Positions 1 through 5,787 of a stretch of DNA of 19,442 nt are shown one piece after another. The notes under the pieces were generated by a model. That model searched no databases, had not been told where the DNA came from, and worked only from the letters and a program-made list of their open reading frames with translations. This stretch comes from M3007 sp046153695 (GTDB lineage: Bacteria; Bacteroidota; Bacteroidia; Chitinophagales; Saprospiraceae): positions 1 to 19,442 of the forward strand of contig JBJXEZ010000069.1 in assembly GCA_046153695.1 (NCBI GenBank), read 5' to 3'. Every line of letters starts with the position of its first letter. The stretch's first letter is position 1. Position numbers and translations under genes: made by a program.

Positions 1-91
1 TTGGCTTTTAATCATCCAGCGGACATATCTTGTATTCTGAATACTCGCAAATTTGGAACAAGTAAAAAAACAAAATGTGTCAAATTTGTGC

Positions 92-120
92 TTTGTAACA
101 CAATTTTTGTCTTATTTTTG
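92..120 (+). promoter_or_regulatory. Possible Bacteroidota-type promoter upstream of the transposase
   Basis: A TTTG at 92-95 is followed after 17 bases by TATTTTTG (113-120), which fits the TAnnTTTG -7 box of Bacteroidota primary-sigma promoters. It lies about 200 bases before the transposase start, with a hairpin repeat in between. The surrounding sequence (1-173) is AT-rich with several TTTG words, so a chance match is quite possible. I see no gene in positions 1-316. Confidence 0.3.
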
Positions 121-173
121 TCCGACAATCAAAAACTATACATGTCTCCACTAGCCAATCAGTAAAGCACCAA

Positions 174-248
174 CCACATCTATCATCCTGTAACCCCCTG
201 ATTCATCAGGGGGACAAGCGCATCCCACTGGCCACATCTATCATCCTG
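174..248 (+). repeat. REP-like hairpin repeat, copies upstream of the transposase
   Basis: A perfect 17-bp direct repeat (CCACATCTATCATCCTG) occurs at 174-190 and 232-248. Between them lies a palindromic hairpin at 194-213 (CCCCCTGAT, 2-nt loop, ATCAGGGGG). The reverse complement of this whole block, including the words around ACAAGCGCATCCCAC, recurs downstream of the transposase at about 789-951, so the transposase sits between inverted repeat clusters. The structure resembles REP elements associated with single-domain Y1 transposases (RAYTs). Confidence 0.8.
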
Positions 249-316
249 ACAAGCATCACATTAGAACTGCTGTACAGCGCAAATTAGAAAAATATCACAC
301 CAAAACCACGGATATT

Positions 317-754
317 ATGGCACAAGTTCGCATCTGGGTACATGCTGTTTGGTCCACCAAAAGCAGAGAACCCCTGCTGGCTAACAAAAACAAGCGGATA
401 GATATTTTCAAACACATCAAGTCCAACGCGAAAGAGAAAGGCATCTACCTTGATTTCATCAATGGCGTGGCAGATCATGTCCACGTTTTGATCTCTTTGG
501 CTTGCGACCAGACCATCGCGCAGGTCATCGCATGGATGAAAGGGGAAAGTTCGCGCTACATCAACGAACATAAGATAATCGAAACCTATTTCGACTGGGC
601 GGACGATTACTACGCCGTATCGGTCAGCCAATCGAACGTGGAGACCGTGCGCAATTATCTCAAAAAGCAAGAGTCCCACCACGAAAAGAGGACTTTTACA
701 GAAGAATGTGAGGAGTTTATGTCAAAGTATGGGTTTGTTCGGATGATTGGGTGA
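317..754 (+). CDS. tnpA: IS200/IS605-like Y1 transposase, possibly REP-associated (RAYT)
   Basis: This is a 145-residue single-domain transposase of the IS200/IS605 (Y1, HUH) superfamily, which cuts and rejoins single-stranded DNA at hairpins through a covalent 5'-phosphotyrosine. The HUH metal motif is HVH at residues 54-56, inside DHVHVLISL. The probable nucleophile is Tyr114 in NYLKKQ, with the helper Gln118 four residues on. The length matches full-size TnpA proteins, so the gene looks intact. There is no tnpB partner. It lies between inverted clusters of a palindromic repeat (174-248 and 789-951), which points to a RAYT-type housekeeping transposase acting on REP hairpins rather than a simple insertion sequence; that role is inferred. 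The ATG at 317 has no obvious Shine-Dalgarno site, as is usual in Bacteroidota. The transposase family is secure; the RAYT subgroup is less so. Confidence 0.9.
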   Translation: MAQVRIWVHAVWSTKSREPLLANKNKRIDIFKHIKSNAKEKGIYLDFINGVADHVHVLISLACDQTIAQVIAWMKGESSRYINEHKIIETYFDWADDYYAVSVSQSNVETVRNYLKKQESHHEKRTFTEECEEFMSKYGFVRMIG

Positions 755-788
755 GGCAAGCGTGTAGTGTCTTTGGATGTGATGTTTG

Positions 789-951
789 TCAGGATGGTAG
801 ATGTGATTGGTGTGTTGCGTTTGGCCCCCCGATGAATCAGGGGGTTACAGGATGTTAGAAGTGTTGTGTTTGGTCCCCTGATAAATCAGTGATTTACAGG
901 GCGTTAGATGTGTTGGGTGGGATGCGCTTGGCCCCCCGATGAATCAGGGGG
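789..951 (-). repeat. REP-like repeat array, three units, downstream of the transposase
   Basis: There are three tandem units of about 50-58 bases in opposite orientation to the 174-248 copies. Each has a spacer of the form CAGGATGnTAGATGTG (near 790-805, 848-862, 897-912) and a hairpin. The hairpins at 825-844 and 932-951 are CCCCCCGAT/ATCAGGGGG with one C-A mismatch. The middle one (about 874-892) is degenerate, keeping only CTGAT/ATCAG in the stem. The array fills the gap between the convergent transposase and kinase genes and overlaps the last 48 bases of the kinase gene. Confidence 0.8.
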
Positions 952-1998
952 TTTCAGGACAAGACACAGACCCTTCATACCCCAAAACAAATTGAACTGA
1001 TTGACAGCCCTGTGCAGGTTTTGCTCCGGGTGGGTGACTTGGTAGTAGGTGTCGCCGTTCAGGTAGTCAGTCAAAAAACGCAAGCACTGAACCAATACTA
1101 CGACCTGGGCGCCGTAGTCGAGGTTTTCTCGTTCGACCGGTTCCAGGAAATCTGCCAAATGACTCAGAAAACCCGCCTTGGTCGCCTGATACAGATCCGT
1201 GTTGAAGGGGCTTGCTATCGACGAGTTGTCTTCCTCTGTTGTGTTGCTATACGAGCGGGCCATGTCCCCAAAATCGTACAGCAGCGTGCCATGCAGGAGC
1301 GTGTCCAGGTCAATGATAGCCAAGGCGGTTTGTTGTTCGGCGTGAAAAAGCACGTTGCTGATCTTGGGGTCCGCATGGATGACCCGAAGCGGAAGCCGCC
1401 CGGAATCCTGCCATTCGATCCAGCGGTCCGGAATGCTCAAATTGGGATCAACGCGGGAGATCAGCGACTCGGCTTTCTCTAATCGCTCGGATAAACCGGT
1501 TGACAATGCCGTACGGTAGTCGGTTACCCGTTTGCGAAAATTGATGAAATCGGGCAGCACGGGAACGACCTCCATGCCGGGGCTTTCGTTCAAGTGTCGG
1601 TAAAACAGGCTGAACGCCCCTGCGCCCCTGCGGGCCATTTCGGGCGTGAGCGCCTTGTCATAGGTCACGCTGTTTTCAATGTGCGACAGCATGCGCCAGG
1701 TGCTGTGGCCGGTGTCGTAATAATGAAACGCGCCAGACCTGGTTTTCAGAAAATGAAACAGTTTCAGCGGATAACCGGAGCGGGTGAGCACGGAATTGAC
1801 CTGTTCGACATTCCGGGTGATGGCGTCCGGGTTTTGAAAAATATGGTGGTTTACCTGCTGAAGCACATACTGGTGGGGGTTGTTTTTGGCAGCAACCAGA
1901 AATGTCTTGTTGATCAGCCCGCCAGTTATAGGCTGTACGGTCAGTTCCTCCCGGCTGTACGGCAAAAACTGCGCAGCGATATGTTCGACCTCTGCCAT
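904..1998 (-). CDS. nahK: N-acetylhexosamine 1-kinase-like phosphotransferase
   Basis: This 364-residue protein has the aminoglycoside phosphotransferase (APH) kinase fold. It most resembles the NahK group, cytoplasmic enzymes that phosphorylate GalNAc or GlcNAc at the anomeric C1 using ATP. Visible motifs are an N-terminal GGLINKTFLV nucleotide-loop region (26-35), YVLQQVN (44-50), the Brenner-type HADPKISNVLF (208-218; Asp210 the likely catalytic base, Asn215 a metal ligand) and IDLDT (229-233; metal-binding Asp). The start is 3 bases after the stop of the GH109 gene, so the two are almost certainly co-transcribed. That pairing with a GalNAc-releasing enzyme supports GalNAc as a substrate, though this is inferred. 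The last 17 residues or so (LKPPDSSGGQ onward) are encoded by the REP-like repeat at 904-951, so the natural C-terminus has probably been replaced. A general sugar or choline kinase of the same fold is the main alternative. Confidence 0.8.
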   Translation of the reverse strand: MAEVEHIAAQFLPYSREELTVQPITGGLINKTFLVAAKNNPHQYVLQQVNHHIFQNPDAITRNVEQVNSVLTRSGYPLKLFHFLKTRSGAFHYYDTGHSTWRMLSHIENSVTYDKALTPEMARRGAGAFSLFYRHLNESPGMEVVPVLPDFINFRKRVTDYRTALSTGLSERLEKAESLISRVDPNLSIPDRWIEWQDSGRLPLRVIHADPKISNVLFHAEQQTALAIIDLDTLLHGTLLYDFGDMARSYSNTTEEDNSSIASPFNTDLYQATKAGFLSHLADFLEPVERENLDYGAQVVVLVQCLRFLTDYLNGDTYYQVTHPEQNLHRAVNQFNLFWGMKGLCLVLKPPDSSGGQAHPTQHI

Positions 1999-2001
1999 GC
2001 C

Positions 2002-3393
2002 CTAAAATTCCCCGTCGAATCCAAACACCGGTTTTCGGGTTTTCCACGCGCCTTTTGTAAAGTCCGGGATTTCGACCACGGCGCCGTTGTTTTTCACGGA
2101 TTTTTCACTCAGCGGCGTGATAGCGTACCAAGTGGCCAGATCGTACACATCCAGCGGGAATTCGATGTTGCGTTTGATGCACTCGATAAAGGAATTCATC
2201 ACAAAAAAGTCCATTCCGCCGTGCCCGGAATTTTTGGCATCCTCGGCATATTTTTGCCAAAGGGGGTGGTCATGTTCGTCCAGCCATTTTTCGGAGTTGT
2301 CCCATTGGTGGGAATGTTTCATCAATTTCTCGAAGTAGATGAAGCCCTGGTTTTTTTCGCCCCAGCCGAAATCCTGCCACAAGCCCTCGGTGCCTTGAAT
2401 ACGGAAGCCGAGGTTGTACGGGCGCTGCAAACTGGTATCGTGGGTCAGCAGAATGGTTTCGCCGTTAGCGCACTGAATTTGCGTGGTCACCACGTCTCCT
2501 TGCTTGAACTGCACCTTGGCGTTGGGGTGGTCTTTCCCGCCTTTTGGGTGTTCCGTGATGTATTTGTGTAGCCCTCTCGACTTGGAGGAGAACGAAGACA
2601 GGCGCACCAGGCGGTTGCCCCTGTTGATGTCCATGGCTACACTTACCGGCCCTAAACCGTGGGTAGGGTAGAGCTCGCCGTTTCGGTTTACATAGTGGTT
2701 GGTACGCCATTTGGCTTCGCTAAAGCCTTTGTTGCCGAACTCGACACCAGAGTTGTAGGGCGTTACTCCGTCGTTGAACAACACGCCCCGCAGGTCGTGC
2801 AGGTACCCGCCCTGAGCATGCACGAGCTCACCGAACATACCTTTTCGCACCATATTGAGTACCGCCATCACGTCCCGTCGGTAGCAGACGTTTTCCATGA
2901 CCATGATCGGTACTTTGGTTTGTTCGTATGCCTTGACGTACTCCCAGCATTCCTTCAGCGATAAAGCGCCGCCGACTTCCAGGCCTACGATTTTTTTAGC
3001 GTACATGGCCTCCAGGGCTTGGACTTTGTGCCATTCCCACGGCGAAGCGATGAGTACGGCATCTATGTTTTCTACTTTCAAAAGGTTTTGGTAGTCGTAC
3101 TCGCCATTACCGAACTCTCTGGCGGGCGGGCGGTTGTTTTTTGTGAGCAGTTTCTGCCCTATCTGCATCATGGCGGGATCGGGTTCTGCAATAGCGATGA
3201 TTTCGACATCGTCCCTGCCAACCATTTCCTGTAAAAGTACTTGCCCTCGCATGCCCATGGCGATAAAACCCAGCCGCACCTTTTTGGTGTGGTTCCTATT
3301 GTCCGAATAGGAAAAAAGGGAGTTGGGTAAGATCAGTGCACCAAAGCCGGCCAAGGCCGACGATTTGATAAAATTTCTTCTTGTTGTATTCAT
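2002..3393 (-). CDS. GH109-type alpha-N-acetylgalactosaminidase (Gfo/Idh/MocA fold), Tat signal
   Basis: This 463-residue protein has a Gfo/Idh/MocA oxidoreductase fold with the features of glycoside hydrolase family 109, which removes terminal alpha-GalNAc by an NAD-dependent oxidation-elimination route. The start chosen is the ATG at 3393, because it gives a twin-arginine signal (TTRRNFIKSSALAGFGALIL, 3-22), the usual export signal for this family; an upstream ATG at 3498 would bury it and overlap the cyclase gene. The Rossmann segment LGFIAMGMRG (41-50) has Ala where the middle Gly of GxxGxG is expected. Further landmarks are GLEVGGALSLKECWEYV (137-153), MENVCYRRDVMAVLN (166-180), YPTHGLGPV with His245 (242-250), MDINRG (254-259) and the C-terminal DVYDLATWYAITPLSE (415-430). 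The protein probably acts in the periplasm. It lies between the cyclase (22-base gap) and the kinase (3-base gap). A plain sugar dehydrogenase is less likely given these motifs. Confidence 0.82.
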   Translation of the reverse strand: MNTTRRNFIKSSALAGFGALILPNSLFSYSDNRNHTKKVRLGFIAMGMRGQVLLQEMVGRDDVEIIAIAEPDPAMMQIGQKLLTKNNRPPAREFGNGEYDYQNLLKVENIDAVLIASPWEWHKVQALEAMYAKKIVGLEVGGALSLKECWEYVKAYEQTKVPIMVMENVCYRRDVMAVLNMVRKGMFGELVHAQGGYLHDLRGVLFNDGVTPYNSGVEFGNKGFSEAKWRTNHYVNRNGELYPTHGLGPVSVAMDINRGNRLVRLSSFSSKSRGLHKYITEHPKGGKDHPNAKVQFKQGDVVTTQIQCANGETILLTHDTSLQRPYNLGFRIQGTEGLWQDFGWGEKNQGFIYFEKLMKHSHQWDNSEKWLDEHDHPLWQKYAEDAKNSGHGGMDFFVMNSFIECIKRNIEFPLDVYDLATWYAITPLSEKSVKNNGAVVEIPDFTKGAWKTRKPVFGFDGEF

Positions 3394-3415
3394 GCAGTGG
3401 TACTGGTTTGAATCT

Positions 3416-4846
3416 TCAATCGCCAACAAAATACATCTCGACAGCACCTTTGCCCTTGGCTTCCACTTTGCCGCGGAACAGGCAAGGGAAAACGTCACAT
3501 ACCAGCGCCTGCGTTGAACCGGAGATATTGATCCGGCCTGCTTCGCTCGCCTGCTCCATTCGAGCGGCGATGTTCACGGTGTCGCCCCAAATGTCGTAGG
3601 CAAATTTTTTGATGCCGACGATGCCCGCCACCACGGTACCCGTATGGATTCCGGTTCTGGCTTCAAAAATCGGCTTGCCTGTTGCGGCTTGCCGTTCATT
3701 GAATTTTTCGAGGAAGCCCATCATCGCCTGAGCTGCCCGCACAATCTGGATAGCGTTGTGTTGGCTTCTGTCAGGGTTGATCGCTTGCTGTGCTCCGTCG
3801 GGCTGAATACCGCCGGCGCAAATGTAGCAGTCGCCCACCGTTTTTATTTTTTCCAATCCGTGAGCCGTGATGATGTTGTCGTAGGCTTCGAAAATTTCGT
3901 TCAGATTGGCTACTAATTCTTCCGGGGGTAGTTCTTCGGAAATTTGCGTGAAATGTTTGAAATCGGAAAAAAGTACCGTTACCTGTTCGTGCAGACGGGC
4001 GTTTGCGTGGCCCGTGGCTTTTAGTTCTTCCGTTACGTCGGCGGGCAAAATGTTGCGCAGTAACGAGTCCGAACGCTCTTTGTCCTGCGTGATGCTGGCA
4101 TGTTCTTTCGTCAGCTGCCGAAAACGGCGGTTCCAGACCACCAGACCCAAGCCCCCGGCCGGAAATAACAAGGCCAATAACGCCCGCAGCCAGCCCGACT
4201 GCCACCATGCTGCCGTGGTGCCCACTACCAGCGAGCATTTGAGCGCGGTGCCCACAGCATCCACTTGAAACGACAGGTTGTCGGGACTGTCCAGCATAGA
4301 GGCCATCACCGCTGCAGCAGCATCCCGGTATTTCGAGTTGGGTTCCTTGCTGAGTCGGGCAAACAAGCCGATGGCCCGATTTCGGTCCACATTGGAGGCG
4401 GCAAGTGCGGCGTACCAGCGGGCATCGTCTTGCATATCGAACGATGCGAGCTCGGACAACGGCGACAAGATAGCAAATGCTTCAGCCGACTTTTTCAGGT
4501 ACAGGTGCGTCATCCCGAAGTAAAAACGAGCGACGTGGTCGTCGGGATAAGCAGCGAGGTAGCCCTCCAGAACTGGAATGGCATTTTCGTACTTTGCTCC
4601 GCCGTACAGGTCGAGTGCAACGGCAAGGCTGTCCTGCTGATTGCGCGGTTCGCCAGCAAAGCCGAAATCTTTGATCTCGTACAAGATGGAAGTCAGTTTT
4701 TCCTCTTCTGGCTGAAAAAGACCGGACTCCACGGTGCTGGATCCAGCGGGTTTGCTCCAAAACCAAAAAGCGATGCCCGCCACTGCGAGCAATCCGGCGA
4801 TAGGGTAGGCGTATTTTTGAAAAACAGGCTTCATCACACAGTTCAT
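3416..4846 (-). CDS. Class III adenylate cyclase with periplasmic TPR-like sensor domain
   Basis: This 476-residue membrane protein has a transmembrane helix at 12-31, a helical TPR-like region at about 70-190 (YENAIPVLEGYLAAYPDDHVARFYFGMTHL is TPR-like), a second helix near 219-238, a linker containing LLRNILP (262-268) and a C-terminal class III cyclase domain (about 287-476). Catalytic residues are visible: metal-binding Asp295 (LFSDF) and Asp339 (TVGD), base-recognising Lys335 and Asp418 (KTVGD, YDIWGD), and Asn425/Arg429 (NIAARM). The Lys/Asp pair predicts ATP rather than GTP as substrate, so the product should be cAMP. By topology the TPR-like part is likely periplasmic and the cyclase cytoplasmic. 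A start at 4834 is also possible. It is the first gene of a likely operon with the GH109 and kinase genes, so cAMP signalling may be linked to amino-sugar use; that link is inferred. Confidence 0.88.
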   Translation of the reverse strand: MNCVMKPVFQKYAYPIAGLLAVAGIAFWFWSKPAGSSTVESGLFQPEEEKLTSILYEIKDFGFAGEPRNQQDSLAVALDLYGGAKYENAIPVLEGYLAAYPDDHVARFYFGMTHLYLKKSAEAFAILSPLSELASFDMQDDARWYAALAASNVDRNRAIGLFARLSKEPNSKYRDAAAAVMASMLDSPDNLSFQVDAVGTALKCSLVVGTTAAWWQSGWLRALLALLFPAGGLGLVVWNRRFRQLTKEHASITQDKERSDSLLRNILPADVTEELKATGHANARLHEQVTVLFSDFKHFTQISEELPPEELVANLNEIFEAYDNIITAHGLEKIKTVGDCYICAGGIQPDGAQQAINPDRSQHNAIQIVRAAQAMMGFLEKFNERQAATGKPIFEARTGIHTGTVVAGIVGIKKFAYDIWGDTVNIAARMEQASEAGRINISGSTQALVCDVFPCLFRGKVEAKGKGAVEMYFVGD

Positions 4847-4922
4847 TTTGGTATTGATCGCAAATATGCGGCTGTGTTATCAGCATGGTGTGAATCGTAG
4901 CGCGTTTTTTTTGACACATCTA

Positions 4923-5570
4923 CTATTCTTCGTCCAGTTCGAATAACCGGTACTCTTCGATAATACAGATCATTTCAGCCTCAACGTTTTCCACGTCGGA
5001 AACGCGACTTTTGGCCATTGCATTTGCCCATGGTTTCCAGTTCGGCCGTGCCTTGTTTTTTGCGGCCGTGTACCAGGCTTTGTTGCTGTTGGTCACGTTG
5101 AAATCACGGATGCTTTCCCAAGCCGTTTCGTATTTTTTGAAACAGCTGCCTGATGCTTCGAGTGTCGGCCCGGCCCAGTCGTTGGTGCAGTGGTTTGCCA
5201 GGTAGTTATTTGCCTCGGTAGCGCAGGCACGTTGGCCGGCAAAACTGTTCACGTATGCACAAGCGAGCAGAACGGAAGCGGGTATGCCGAATTTTCGTTG
5301 TTCTGCAATGGCCACTTGAGCAAACCGCTTCAGAAAAGCAATCGTTTGGGCTTCGTCCGTAGGGGGAAAGCGCACTGTTCCCGACGCACCTGAACTAGCC
5401 ACGTTCAGCATGGTATTGGACTGTCGTGAGGGTTTTGTGTCGGTGTATTTTTCATACCGGTCGTCCGTATTCTTTGACGACGTCCGTGTGTTTTTTCGCA
5501 CAACGGCGAACAGAGCAAGCACCACCAAAGCAATGGTGAACCAGCGTTTTTTTACAAATTCCAGGATCAT
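4923..5570 (-). CDS. Membrane-anchored glucosaminidase-fold protein, probably lacking the catalytic Glu
   Basis: From the ATG at 5570 this is a 215-residue protein with an N-terminal transmembrane anchor (about 8-24), a low-complexity linker (25-70) and a glucosaminidase-type domain (PF01832-like, about 74-172). The domain reads FGIPASVLLACAYVNSFAGQ, then ANNYLANHC, DWAG, CFKKYETAWESIRDF, matching the usual order in peptidoglycan N-acetylglucosaminidases. Where active members have AxxESxxG, this one has AYVNSFAG, so the catalytic Glu appears to be Asn108. It may bind peptidoglycan without cleaving it, or use another residue. A longer reading frame to 5819 would cross the recQ start and has no signal at its N-terminus, so it was rejected. 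It is divergent from recQ and 76 bases upstream of the cyclase on the same strand. The family is fairly sure; activity is uncertain. Confidence 0.75.
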   Translation of the reverse strand: MILEFVKKRWFTIALVVLALFAVVRKNTRTSSKNTDDRYEKYTDTKPSRQSNTMLNVASSGASGTVRFPPTDEAQTIAFLKRFAQVAIAEQRKFGIPASVLLACAYVNSFAGQRACATEANNYLANHCTNDWAGPTLEASGSCFKKYETAWESIRDFNVTNSNKAWYTAAKNKARPNWKPWANAMAKSRVSDVENVEAEMICIIEEYRLFELDEE

Positions 5571-5696
5571 GGCAGGTAGTTTTTCTGCTGACTCATCGCA
5601 TTTTGGCAGCGCGACAAGCCAACATTTGTTTAAAAAAAATGTGTGAAAAAAGGGTGTTTTCTGCCCCGATTTCCCTACCGTTGTTGTTCGAGAAGA

Positions 5697-5704
5697 CAAA
5701 TGTA
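5697..5704 (-). promoter_or_regulatory. Possible -7 box for the glucosaminidase-like gene
   Basis: CAAATGTA on the plus strand reads TACATTTG on the minus strand, an exact TAnnTTTG box, about 127 bases upstream of the ATG at 5570. No good TTTG -33 box is found at 17-23 bases. The intergenic region 5571-5787 is AT-rich and must hold the divergent promoters. Confidence 0.3.
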
Positions 5705-5748
5705 AAACAAAAAGTTTTTTATTGATAAAATTTTTTGTGGCAAGTGCA

Positions 5749-5756
5749 TAATTTTG
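5749..5756 (+). promoter_or_regulatory. Possible -7 box for recQ
   Basis: TAATTTTG fits the TAnnTTTG box and lies 31 bases before the recQ ATG, a sensible distance. The -33 element is weak: the nearest candidate, TTG at 5722-5724, is 24 bases away. Confidence 0.4.
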
Positions 5757-5787
5757 CTCGAACAAAACAGACCAAGCATCAGAAACC

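Noticed and set aside
789..951. CRISPR array
   Set aside because: The repeats are unequal, contain a degenerate hairpin, have conserved rather than unique spacers, and recur inverted on the other side of a transposase; no cas gene is present.
1594..2571. 325-codon plus-strand frame over the kinase and GH109 genes
   Set aside because: It crosses two genes that are supported by catalytic motifs on the other strand and has no recognisable domain.
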